DNA of 36,848 bases. It comes from an uncultured Clostridium sp. (GTDB taxonomy: Bacteria > Bacillota > Clostridia > Clostridiales > Clostridiaceae). Under the pieces are notes generated by a model that saw nothing but the letters and a program-made list of their open reading frames with translations, was not told where the DNA came from and made no database searches. Made by a program: the position numbers and the translations under genes. Location of the stretch: NCBI RefSeq assembly GCF_947072515.1, contig NZ_CAMTIG010000036.1:1-36848 (forward strand), in the 5' to 3' direction. Within the stretch, counting starts at the first letter, position 1; each line of letters starts with the position of its first letter. Positions 24,593 to 34,119 of the stretch are shown in pieces.

Positions 24593-25846
24593 TTATTCAC
24601 CATCCTCTAATGAAATTGTTAAAGTTCCTTTAGCTTTTAAAAGGTTATCTTTTAAAATAGTTATTCTCTCCATTTCAGCAGGAGCAACGTGAGGTTTTTT
24701 AAACTTTTGAATTATATTTCCTTCTTCATCTCTAACAATTATAAAGTTATCTTTAAATACATTACGAACTCTCATAAATACTCCAAGATTTCCATCTAGA
24801 GAATCAATTTCAAACTTTTGAGGAACGGTGTAACTTATATTTTCACCATTTTTAATATCAATAAATTTATTTAATCTCTTTTTACCTTGAATATATTTAG
24901 CAGCATTTCTACCAGCATTTTTAGATTCTTCAGTAACAAAGTCAACTAAATCATGTACATGTACTACATTACCACAAGCAAAAACACCATCTTTATTAGT
25001 TTCCATACTTTCAGAAACAATAAGTCCGTTAGTTCTCATATCAAGTTCAACACCAGCAGTTTTCGAAAGTTCATTTTCTGGTATTAGTCCAACTGATAAA
25101 AGTAATGTATCTACATCAAATTCAATTTCACTTCCTTTAATAGGAGTAAATTTATCATCAACTTTTGAAATTATAACTTTTTCTAATCTTCCATCACCTT
25201 GAACATCAACAACAGTATGAGAAAGATATAAAGGAATATTATAATCATCTAGACATTGAACTATATTTCTAGTCAATCCATTTGAATATGGCATAAGTTC
25301 AACTACAGCTTTAACTTCAGCTCCTTCAAGGGTCATTCTTCTAGCCATTATAAGACCAATATCACCAGAACCTAAGATAACAACTTTCTTTCCAACCATG
25401 TTACCTTCCATATTAATAAACCTTTGAGCAGCTCCAGCTGTAAAGATTCCAGAAGGTCTATCACCAGGAATAGCAATTGCACCTCTAGTTCTTTCACGAC
25501 ATCCCATTGCTAAAACTACAGCTTCTGCCTCTAAAGTTAAATATCCTTTTTCAGAATCAATAGCATGAATGATTTTCTTATCAACCATTAAGACCATTGT
25601 ATCTAGCATAACTTCTATATTAGTTTCTTTAACTAAATCTATAAATCTACCTGCATATTCAGGACCAGTAAGTTCTTCTTTAAAAGTATGAAGGCCGAAT
25701 CCGTTATGAATACATTGATTTAAAATACCTCCAAGTTCAGTATCTCTTTCTATAATTAAAATGTTTTTAACTCCATTTGTATAAGCTTCATAAGCAGCAG
25801 CAAGTCCAGCAGGACCACCACCAACAACAATTAAATCATATTTCAT
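24593..25846 (-). CDS. FAD/NAD(P)-dependent oxidoreductase (second subunit of the glycerol-3-phosphate dehydrogenase set)
   Basis: 417 residues. N-terminal FAD Rossmann motif GGGPAGLAAA (9-18), a conserved GGILNQCIHNGFGL, and a second nucleotide motif VVILGSGDIGL near 155-165. Class: pyridine nucleotide-disulfide oxidoreductase fold without a redox CxxC pair. It lies 13 nt after the GlpA-like gene and 2 nt before DUF1667. Together they look like a GlpABC-type complex in which this protein could pass electrons to or from NAD(P). Function is inferred from the operon. Confidence 0.85.
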   Translation of the reverse strand: MKYDLIVVGGGPAGLAAAYEAYTNGVKNILIIERDTELGGILNQCIHNGFGLHTFKEELTGPEYAGRFIDLVKETNIEVMLDTMVLMVDKKIIHAIDSEKGYLTLEAEAVVLAMGCRERTRGAIAIPGDRPSGIFTAGAAQRFINMEGNMVGKKVVILGSGDIGLIMARRMTLEGAEVKAVVELMPYSNGLTRNIVQCLDDYNIPLYLSHTVVDVQGDGRLEKVIISKVDDKFTPIKGSEIEFDVDTLLLSVGLIPENELSKTAGVELDMRTNGLIVSESMETNKDGVFACGNVVHVHDLVDFVTEESKNAGRNAAKYIQGKKRLNKFIDIKNGENISYTVPQKFEIDSLDGNLGVFMRVRNVFKDNFIIVRDEEGNIIQKFKKPHVAPAEMERITILKDNLLKAKGTLTISLEDGE

Positions 25847-25859
25847 AATCCAATACCTC

Positions 25860-27287
25860 CTACTTTGTTTTCCCAGTAATTATATAAGATTTTTCCTTAT
25901 CTAATAGAACATCTTTCATATCCATACCTGTTTCACGTGCAATTATTTCCTGAACTCTAGGTCCACAGAAACCACCTTGGCATCTACCACAACCAGGTCT
26001 ACATCTTCTTTTAACACCATCAATAGTTCTAGCGCCAAGAGTTCTGTTTATACTATCAACGATTTCACCTTCAGTTATATATTCGCATCTGCAGATAATT
26101 CTTCCGTATCTATTATCTTTTTTTATTAATTCAGATTTTTCTCTATTAGTAAGAGCTATAAAGTGAGTTTGCTCTCTAGTTTCTTTAAAGTTTTCTTTTG
26201 GAATTAAAGCAAGTCCAGATTCACCCATCATTCTTACAACATTAACACCTATTGCAGGAGCAGAACTTAATCCAGGTGATTTCATTCCAGCTACATCAAA
26301 GAAGCCTTTTACACTAGATTCTTCAACAATAAAATCAGGACAATCAGCTACAGCACGAAGGCCCGCAAAGTTTCTAATATTTTCTCTGAAATTTACCTTA
26401 TCAGTAGTTCTAATAGAAGTTTTCTTAATATAATTTAATCCATCAGATTCAGTGCTTACAGAATCTTTATTTTCTATATCAAGAGCATTAGGACCAACTA
26501 AAAGATTTCCATGAACAGTAGGAGTTACTAAAACGCCTTTTCCAAGATCAGATGGACATTGGAAAATTGTTTTTGTAAAAATACTTCCTTGGCTTTTATC
26601 TAGAAGAAAATATTCACCTTTTCTTGGTGTGATTTTAAAACTTTCTTCGCAAATTAAATTATGAATTTCATCAGCATGAACACCAGCTGCATTAACTATA
26701 AATTTACTTTCTATAATATCGCCATTTTCAAGAGTAATCTTGAAATGATCGGTTTGTTCTATTTTTATAACTTTAGAATTTAATCTAAGTTCACCACCAT
26801 TATCTATAGCATTTTCTGATAATGCTATAGTAAGTTCATAAGCGCCAACTATTCCACCAGTAGGACAGAAAAGTGCACCAATGACATCATTATTTAAATT
26901 TGGTTCCATTTCTAAGACTTCTTCTTTAGAAATTAACCTTACTCCCTCAACTCCATTTGCAACACCACGGTTATAAAGGATATTAAGTTCTTTCATATCA
27001 TCATCATTGAATCCTATAATAAGGGAACCATTTCGTCTAAAAGGAACTGATAAATCTTTGCAAAGCTTATCAAACATTTTATTTCCCCAAACATTATATT
27101 TTGCCATTAAAGTTCCTGGTTCAGGATCATAACCTGAATGAACTATAGCAGAATTTGCTTTAGATGTTCCCATAGAAACATCATTTTCTTTTTCTAAAGT
27201 AACTACATTTAAATCATATTTACACAATTCTCTAAAGATTGCGCCCCCTATAATTCCTGAACCAATAATCGCTACATCATAAATCAT
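25860..27287 (-). CDS. GlpA-like FAD-dependent glycerol-3-phosphate dehydrogenase
   Basis: 475 residues. A DAO-type FAD domain begins VAIIGSGIIGGAIF at residue 5. The last 80 residues form a BFD-like [2Fe-2S] domain with CxC near 399-401 and further Cys at about 429, 433, 436 and 441 (RCRPGCGRCQGGFCGP). This is the anaerobic GlpA architecture rather than aerobic GlpD. It would oxidise glycerol-3-phosphate to dihydroxyacetone phosphate downstream of the kinase. A good GGAG site precedes ATG 27287. The operon has its own promoter, cre-like site and terminator/antiterminator leader. Confidence 0.85.
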   Translation of the reverse strand: MIYDVAIIGSGIIGGAIFRELCKYDLNVVTLEKENDVSMGTSKANSAIVHSGYDPEPGTLMAKYNVWGNKMFDKLCKDLSVPFRRNGSLIIGFNDDDMKELNILYNRGVANGVEGVRLISKEEVLEMEPNLNNDVIGALFCPTGGIVGAYELTIALSENAIDNGGELRLNSKVIKIEQTDHFKITLENGDIIESKFIVNAAGVHADEIHNLICEESFKITPRKGEYFLLDKSQGSIFTKTIFQCPSDLGKGVLVTPTVHGNLLVGPNALDIENKDSVSTESDGLNYIKKTSIRTTDKVNFRENIRNFAGLRAVADCPDFIVEESSVKGFFDVAGMKSPGLSSAPAIGVNVVRMMGESGLALIPKENFKETREQTHFIALTNREKSELIKKDNRYGRIICRCEYITEGEIVDSINRTLGARTIDGVKRRCRPGCGRCQGGFCGPRVQEIIARETGMDMKDVLLDKEKSYIITGKTK

Positions 27288-27310
27288 TTATATCGCTCCT
27301 TTTTTTAACC

Positions 27311-27387
27311 AAAATAAAAGAGCCAACTCAAAAAGGACATAAAAAGACCTTTTTGTGTTTAGCTCTATCTTCTCTTCTTACACAAAA
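27311..27387 (-). promoter_or_regulatory. glp leader A: terminator with competing antiterminator
   Basis: Transcribed leftwards. A terminator forms from AGAGC...ACACAAAAAGG pairing with CCTTTTTG...GCTCT (27319-27366), followed by TTTATTTT. Upstream TTTTGTGT (27387-27380) can instead pair with ACACAAAA (27358-27351) in the terminator's 5' arm. The two folds exclude one another. The same arrangement precedes both glpF genes. GlpP, encoded nearby, is the likely RNA-binding antiterminator. Confidence 0.7.
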
Positions 27388-27414
27388 TCATAATTTGTTT
27401 ATTAAGTTGATTTT

Positions 27415-27443
27415 ATTATATCACAACTTTGTAAACATTTCCA
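27415..27443 (-). promoter_or_regulatory. Promoter of the GlpA-like operon with cre-like site
   Basis: Minus-strand TATAAT (27420-27415) with TGGAAA (27443-27438) 17 bp upstream. TTGTAAACATTTCCA (27429-27443) resembles the CcpA cre consensus with two mismatches and would lie between -35 and -10. Confidence 0.45.
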
Positions 27444-27468
27444 GACTTTATATAAAAATATAAATTTT

Positions 27469-28983
<1,515 letters not shown>

Positions 28984-29015
28984 TTAAATTATTTTCCATA
29001 ATTATAAATCTAATT

Positions 29016-29576
29016 TTACATGTCCCAAATAGATTCTCTTGTTGTAGATATACAAGTTGCTCCAGCTTTTAGAGCTCCCATAACATCTTCTTTATCTGAA
29101 ATTAAACCTCCAACTATAAGTGGTTTGTTAAGGGTAGTTGAAAGTTTTGTGATTACCTTAAACAATAGTCCTGGTAACATTTCTACAGCATCACATTCAT
29201 CAATTAAATGATTTTGAACGTTATTTAATGAAAGACTATCTAAAATAAAGACTCTTTGAATAGCTATAAGACCAAGTCTTTTAGCAGTCTTTATAGTTTG
29301 AGGTTTAGTACTTATAATACCATTGAAAGTTGTTTTTTCTTTTAAATATTGAAGAGCAACCTCCCTATTAGTTAAACCATCAACTAAATCGATGTGCAAA
29401 ATCCCAATTTTATTACTATTAGAGATTTTTTTTGATATAGAAACTATATCAAGAACATTACCAAAAAGTACAAAAATTACATTAACATCTGCTTGTAAAG
29501 CTTTGTCTAGTTGTTGCATGTCCTTAACAGCAGCAACAATAGGGTTATCTTCTAGTTTTTGTTTAAATCGCATCAT
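29016..29576 (-). CDS. glpP: Glycerol-3-phosphate-responsive antiterminator GlpP
   Basis: 186 residues with the GlpP TIM-barrel-like pattern: ENPIVAAVKD-type start (here EDNPIVAAVKD), ILHIDLVDGL at about 75-84, GIISTKPQTIKTAKRLGL, CDAVEMLPG and a C-terminal PLIVGGLISDKEDVMGALKAGA with the phosphate-binding glycines. In Bacillus GlpP with glycerol-3-phosphate binds leader RNA and prevents termination before glpFK and glpD. AAGGAG lies 6 nt before ATG 29576. It sits between glpF paralogue 2 and glpK. Three matching leader RNAs are in this window. Confidence 0.95.
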   Translation of the reverse strand: MMRFKQKLEDNPIVAAVKDMQQLDKALQADVNVIFVLFGNVLDIVSISKKISNSNKIGILHIDLVDGLTNREVALQYLKEKTTFNGIISTKPQTIKTAKRLGLIAIQRVFILDSLSLNNVQNHLIDECDAVEMLPGLLFKVITKLSTTLNKPLIVGGLISDKEDVMGALKAGATCISTTRESIWDM

Positions 29577-29602
29577 TAAATGCTCCTTTCAAATTTAAAG
29601 TT

Positions 29603-30310
29603 TTATCTACAAATAATAGTAAATAAAATAGCTCCTGTAATTCCCCCTAATATTGGAGCAACTATAGGTATCCAAGCATATGACCAATCTGAATCACGCT
29701 TGTCTTTTATAGGAAGAATAAAATGAGCAATTCTTGGACCTAAATCTCTAGCAGGGTTAATTGCATATCCAGTAGGACCTCCTAAAGAAAGACCAATAGC
29801 CCAAATTAATAAACCAACAGCAATTGGAGATATTCCATCTACCATATTACTGCTTCCAAGACCTAAGATTCCAAATATCAATAGGAAAGTAGCTATAAAT
29901 TCAGTTATAAAATTCCATTTATAACTTCTAATAGCTGGCATTGTGCAAAAAACACCTAATTTAGAATCTTTATCATCAGTTTCCTCAAAATGCTTGTAAT
30001 AAGTTAAGTATACAAGAACTGCACCTAAAAATGCACCTAAAAGTTGGGCAATTATATACATTGGAACGTCAGCCCAAGGCATATCACCTATTACAGCTAA
30101 AGATAAAGTTACAGCTGGATTAAATTGAGCACTACTTACATCTGCAAAAATGTATACTGGAATTGCAACAGCAAGAGCCCATCCAGTAGCAATAACAATA
30201 TGACCAGAACTATTCCCCTTTGTTTTTTTCAGAACAACGTTGGCTACAACGCCACCTCCTAAAAGGATTAGAATCATTGTTCCAACCAGTTCAGCTAAAA
30301 ATTTTTCCAT
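29603..30310 (-). CDS. glpF: Glycerol facilitator, paralogue 2
   Basis: 235 residues, six membrane segments plus two half-helices carrying FNPAVT and INPARD. The Asp after the second NPA motif and the large loop mark aquaglyceroporins. It lets glycerol diffuse in for phosphorylation by GlpK. Roughly three quarters of residues match the paralogue upstream, indicating a local duplication. It is first in the unit glpF-glpP-glpK, 26 nt before glpP, under its own sigma-A promoter and conditional terminator. Confidence 0.93.
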   Translation of the reverse strand: MEKFLAELVGTMILILLGGGVVANVVLKKTKGNSSGHIVIATGWALAVAIPVYIFADVSSAQFNPAVTLSLAVIGDMPWADVPMYIIAQLLGAFLGAVLVYLTYYKHFEETDDKDSKLGVFCTMPAIRSYKWNFITEFIATFLLIFGILGLGSSNMVDGISPIAVGLLIWAIGLSLGGPTGYAINPARDLGPRIAHFILPIKDKRDSDWSYAWIPIVAPILGGITGAILFTIICR

Positions 30311-30343
30311 AAATAAAGTCCCCCTTTTATAAAATAAATATTA

Positions 30344-30422
30344 GAAAGAAAAAAGAGAGCATGGACAAAAGAAGACAACAAGCTTCTTGTGTTTAACTCT
30401 CTAAAAACTCTATAACACAAGT
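30344..30422 (-). promoter_or_regulatory. glp leader B: terminator with competing antiterminator
   Basis: Leftward transcript. Terminator AGAGAG...AACACAAGAAG paired with CTTCTTTTG...CTCTCT (30402-30354), then TTTTTCTTTC. Upstream CTTGTGTT (30421-30414) is perfectly complementary to AACACAAG (30393-30386) of the terminator's 5' arm. The 16-nt block ACTTGTGTTATAGAGT (30422-30407) is identical to one in the leader of the other glpF. Confidence 0.75.
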
Positions 30423-30453
30423 AATAAGTGATATACAAATTATTACATTTAAA

Positions 30454-30482
30454 ATTATACCATCTACTGTAAATGATTTCAA
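30454..30482 (-). promoter_or_regulatory. Sigma-A promoter of glpF paralogue 2 with cre-like site
   Basis: Minus strand TTGAAA (30482-30477), 17 bp, TATAAT (30459-30454). TGTAAATGATTTCA (30468-30481, plus strand) matches the CcpA cre pattern with one core mismatch and covers the -35, as expected for carbon catabolite repression. Confidence 0.65.
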
Positions 30483-30500
30483 GCGAAGGCATAATTATAT

Positions 30501-31211
30501 TTATTTAAATATAATTGTATATAATACAGTTCCGGCAATTCCTCCAAGTATTGGAGCAATTATAGGAATCCAAGCATAGCTCCAATCAGAATCACGTTTA
30601 TTTTTTATAGGAAGTAAAAAATGTGCAAGTCTTGGACCAAAATCTCTGGCAGGATTCATTGCATATCCTGTAGGACCACCTAGAGAAAGTCCTAAAACCC
30701 AAATTAAAAACCCAATAGCAATAGGTGAAACACCTGCTACCATTTTAGATGCACCAATGCCCATAATACCAAACATAAGCATGAAGGTTGCAATAAACTC
30801 AGTTACAAAATTCCACTTATAGTCTCTTATTGCAGGCATTGTACAAAAAATTCCAAGCTTAGCATCTTTATCGTCAGTTGCTTCAAAATGCTTATAATAA
30901 GTTAAATATACTAAAACAGCACCAAGAAATGCACCAATAATTTGAGCAATTATATAGAGCGGTACTTCAGACCAAGGCATTTTACCTACAACTGCCAAAG
31001 AAATAGTAACAGCGGGGTTAAATTGAGCACCACTTATTGAAGCAAAAATAAAAACTGGGATTGCAACAGCAAAAGCCCAAGCGGTAGTAATAACAATAAG
31101 ACCAGAATTATTCCCTTTAGTTTTATTTAGCAAAACATTTGCAACTACAGCATCCCCAAACAAAATCATAATCATAGTTCCAATCATTTCACCTAAAAAT
31201 TTTTCTAACAT
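30501..31211 (-). CDS. glpF: Glycerol facilitator, paralogue 1
   Basis: 236 residues from ATG 31211, 9 nt after AAAGGGGAT; the longer frame runs through the leader terminator and is rejected. Six membrane segments with FNPAVT and MNPARD, NPA-Asp marking glycerol rather than water channels. It ends 190 nt before the second glpF gene and is transcribed separately, from a promoter and conditional terminator that closely copy those of the second. Loss of GlpP control would affect both. Confidence 0.92.
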   Translation of the reverse strand: MLEKFLGEMIGTMIMILFGDAVVANVLLNKTKGNNSGLIVITTAWAFAVAIPVFIFASISGAQFNPAVTISLAVVGKMPWSEVPLYIIAQIIGAFLGAVLVYLTYYKHFEATDDKDAKLGIFCTMPAIRDYKWNFVTEFIATFMLMFGIMGIGASKMVAGVSPIAIGFLIWVLGLSLGGPTGYAMNPARDFGPRLAHFLLPIKNKRDSDWSYAWIPIIAPILGGIAGTVLYTIIFK

Positions 31212-31242
31212 GGAAGAACCATCCCCTTTAAATTTATGCGTT

Positions 31243-31316
31243 AAAAAAAGAGAATAGAACATTAAGAGACGCAAAAGTCTCCTGTGTCCTACTCTCTTTA
31301 ACTCTATAACACAAGT
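31243..31316 (-). promoter_or_regulatory. glp leader C: terminator with competing antiterminator
   Basis: Leftward transcript. Terminator AGAGAGTAGGACACAGGAGAC pairs with GTCTC...GTTCTATTCTCT around a TTTTGC loop (about 31300-31247), then seven T. Upstream CTTGTGTT (31315-31308) can pair with GACACAGG (31288-31281) through G-U wobbles, preserving the antiterminator despite changed bases. Confidence 0.72.
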
Positions 31317-31350
31317 CACAAAAACATACATACAAATTCTTATATGACAA

Positions 31351-31379
31351 AGTATACCACTTAATGTAATCATTTTCAA
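31351..31379 (-). promoter_or_regulatory. Sigma-A promoter of glpF paralogue 1 with cre-like site
   Basis: Minus strand TTGAAA (31379-31374), 17 bp, TATACT (31356-31351). TTGAAAATGATTACA (31379-31365) matches the cre pattern with one core mismatch and covers the -35. Confidence 0.6.
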
Positions 31380-31494
31380 TGAAAACTTTAGAACCACTTA
31401 ATAAAAAACTTTAAAAGGAGTGGTACTTTATATAGAGGGGAGTGAAACATATAATAAATCATAGTAAAAATAACGAAAAGGAAAGTGATAGTAA

Positions 31495-32394
31495 ATGCGT
31501 ATTGGAGTTTTAATGGGAGGAATATCTACAGAAAGAGAGATATCTTTAAAATCAGGAGAAGAAATATTAAGGAATATAAATAGAGAAAACTATGATGAAA
31601 TAATCCCTATAATTATAGACGAAGAAGATGACGTATTTAAAAAGGCAAGAAATATAGACTTTGCGTTAATTGCATTGCATGGGAAATTTGGGGAAGATGG
31701 AAAAGTTCAAGGAATACTAGAAGAAATGAATATTCCTTATAGTGGGTGCAACGTAAAGACTAGTGAAATATGCATGAATAAAGCATTAGCTAAAGAATAT
31801 ATAAGAAAAGAAGGAATAAATACAGCTGATTGGATTGTTGTAAAATCTATACAAGAGATTGATTATAATAAAATAAGTCAGATGACATATCCAGTATTTA
31901 TAAAACCTAATAATGGAGGATCTAGTGTTGCAACATTTTTTATAAAAGATCCAACAGAAGTTTTAGATGCTGTAAGAGAAGGTTTAAAATATGATACTGA
32001 AGTTATAATAGAAAAGTTTGTTTCAGGAGAAGAAATATCAAGTTTTGTTTTAAATGGAGAAGTATATCCTACTATTTCAATAGAAGCAAAAAATGGAGAG
32101 TTTTTTGATTTCAATTCAAAATATGCAGATGGAGGGTCTACAGATACTGTAGGAACATTAAAAGGGAGCATACAAGAAAAAGTGGATAAAATATCAGAAA
32201 AAATATGGAGTGTATTAGGTTGCAAGAGTTATTCAAGAATTGATATGATAATAAGTAATAACGAACCATACGTACTAGAAATAAATACACTTCCTGGAAT
32301 GACAAAAAATAGTTTAATTCCTATAAGTGCTAAAGCTAGAGGTATGGAATATAGTGAGTTAATAGATAGCATAATTAAATACTCACTCAATTAG
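31495..32394 (+). CDS. ddl: D-alanine--D-alanine ligase
   Basis: 299 residues, ATP-grasp fold. Diagnostic segments: N-terminal VLMGGISTEREISLKSG (5-21), ALHGKFGEDGKVQG (60-73), the ATP-binding FIKPNNGGSSVA (about 135-146) and the C-terminal metal/phosphate site LEINTLPGMT (about 259-268). It makes the D-Ala-D-Ala dipeptide for peptidoglycan in the cytoplasm. GAAAGTGAT is a weak ribosome binding site. A MocR-type regulator follows, its start codon 12 nt after the ddl stop, as discussed in the findings. Divergent from glpF paralogue 1. Confidence 0.95.
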   Translation: MRIGVLMGGISTEREISLKSGEEILRNINRENYDEIIPIIIDEEDDVFKKARNIDFALIALHGKFGEDGKVQGILEEMNIPYSGCNVKTSEICMNKALAKEYIRKEGINTADWIVVKSIQEIDYNKISQMTYPVFIKPNNGGSSVATFFIKDPTEVLDAVREGLKYDTEVIIEKFVSGEEISSFVLNGEVYPTISIEAKNGEFFDFNSKYADGGSTDTVGTLKGSIQEKVDKISEKIWSVLGCKSYSRIDMIISNNEPYVLEINTLPGMTKNSLIPISAKARGMEYSELIDSIIKYSLN

Positions 32395-32406
32395 GAGTTG
32401 AATGAA

Positions 32407-33858
32407 TTGATTTTTTCTAGCTTAGATTTTAATGATAACGAACCTATATATAAACAAATAGAAAATTATATAAAACACATGATAGATAATAAAATGATAG
32501 CAGGTAACGGAAAGTTGCCTGCTACTCGAGAATTAGGAAGAATATTAGGAGTAAGTCGTAATTCTATAATTACGGCTTACGAAAATTTAGAATCAGATGG
32601 GGTTATATATACAGTTAAGGGTAAGGGAACATTTGTAACGCCTATTAAGTCGAATGATAGAGAAAAATGGAATATTTCCTGGGAAAATAAAATTAATAAT
32701 TATGGAAAGTTAGCAAATGAACTAGACGTAGTTAAAAGTGAAATACCTTGGGAGAAAGATATTATTTCTTTTAAAAGTATTTCACCAGATGGTGCATTAT
32801 TCAATATAGAAGAATTTAAAAAATCATTTTTAAATAGAATTTCTATAGAAGAACATAAAATATTAAATTATGGATATGCAAAAGGATATAAACCATTAAT
32901 AGATTGGCTATTAAAATATATGCAAAAAAAAGGAATAGATACGGACGGAAAAGATATATTAGTGACAAATGGATTTACAGAAGGGTTAGAAGTAATATTA
33001 TCTTCATTTACTAATCCCGGAGATAAAATAATTTGTGAAAATCCAACACATAATACTGCTATAAAAATAATGAAGGTTCATGGAATAGATATAATAGGAA
33101 TCAAAATGAATGAAGATGGGTTAGATATAGAAGAACTAAAAGAAAAACTTCAATTAGATAATATTAAATTTGGATACTTAATACCTTCATATCATAATCC
33201 TACAGGTCTTGTAATGAAAGGTGAAAAAAGACATCAGGTTTATAACCTTTTTAAAGAATATAATATTCCAATATTAGAAGATGGATTTAATGAAGAGCTT
33301 CTATATAATAGTACGCATTTATCTCCAATTGCATCATTTGATATCGGTGGAAGTGGGGTAATATACCTATCAAGTTTTTCAAAAATACTATTTCCGGGTT
33401 TAAGAATAGGATGGATATTAGCGGATAAGAAATTAATTACATTATTAGAAAGTGTAAAAAGATGCAAAAATATTCATACATCATTTTTAGATCAAGGAAT
33501 CTTATATGAATATTTAAATGAAGGATACTTTGAAAAAAATATAAAAAAAGTTAAAAAGGTATATAGAGAAAAATATAACTTTGCAATTAAATGTATAAAG
33601 AAATATATAGATCCTGAAATTCTTTGGGGTGAAGGCGGTCTACACATATATGTAGGATTAAAAGATATAAATAGTAGAGAATTACTAGAAAGATGCTATG
33701 AAAAGAAAGTAATATTCATGCCAGGAGATTTATTCTCTATAGATTCTTATTCAGATAATGCATTTAGAATAGGATTACCAAGACTTACACTAGAGCAAAT
33801 TGAGAAAGGCGTAAAAATAATTGGAGAGACAATAAAAGAAATAAGAAGAGAAAAATAA
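32407..33858 (+). CDS. MocR/PdxR-family regulator (GntR winged helix fused to aminotransferase fold)
   Basis: 483 residues. Residues 1-80 are a GntR-type winged helix (KLPATRELGRILGVSRNSI). About 105-483 is a fold-type-I aminotransferase domain with the PLP lysine in SSFSKILFPGLRIGW (Lys326) and the ring-binding Asp in ILEDGFNEE (Asp292). Such regulators use PLP or PLP-amino-acid adducts as signals. The start is TTG 32407, 9 nt after AGGAG at 32393-32397; TTG 32398 abuts that site and no in-frame ATG is near. Its position after ddl recalls DdlR, a MocR-type activator of ddl described in Brevibacillus, so ddl is the likely target. Confidence 0.88.
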   Translation: MIFSSLDFNDNEPIYKQIENYIKHMIDNKMIAGNGKLPATRELGRILGVSRNSIITAYENLESDGVIYTVKGKGTFVTPIKSNDREKWNISWENKINNYGKLANELDVVKSEIPWEKDIISFKSISPDGALFNIEEFKKSFLNRISIEEHKILNYGYAKGYKPLIDWLLKYMQKKGIDTDGKDILVTNGFTEGLEVILSSFTNPGDKIICENPTHNTAIKIMKVHGIDIIGIKMNEDGLDIEELKEKLQLDNIKFGYLIPSYHNPTGLVMKGEKRHQVYNLFKEYNIPILEDGFNEELLYNSTHLSPIASFDIGGSGVIYLSSFSKILFPGLRIGWILADKKLITLLESVKRCKNIHTSFLDQGILYEYLNEGYFEKNIKKVKKVYREKYNFAIKCIKKYIDPEILWGEGGLHIYVGLKDINSRELLERCYEKKVIFMPGDLFSIDSYSDNAFRIGLPRLTLEQIEKGVKIIGETIKEIRREK

Positions 33859-33965
33859 AAGGGGTAAGAAAATAAAAGGAGTAAGAAAATAAAAAGGGTA
33901 AGAAGAGAAGAATAAAAAGGATAAGAAGAGAAAAGCGATAATAAAAGGAATAAGGGGAGAAATGA
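33847..33965 (+). repeat. Degenerate purine-rich tandem repeat after the MocR gene
   Basis: The motif AATAAAAGGNGTAAGAAA (about 17-18 bp) recurs four to six times from 33853, drifting into AAGAAGAGAARAATAAAA units. The unit resembles the gene's own last codons (AGAAGAGAAAAATAAAAG). C is nearly absent from the plus strand. No gene is seen from 33859 to 34836. Confidence 0.6.
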
Positions 33966-34119
33966 GAAGAAACTAGGAAAATAAAATTATAATATAAAAA
34001 TTTAGTTATTGGATATGTATATAGATTAAAGAGAGATATAATCTATATACTAAAAATATATCAAGAAGATACATTAAATGAATCACATATATATCATATT
34101 TTCACTTATATATATCATT

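Noticed and set aside
31212..31397. N-terminal extension of glpF paralogue 1
   Set aside because: The extension is translated leader terminator, lacks similarity to GlpF, and ATG 31211 has its own ribosome binding site.
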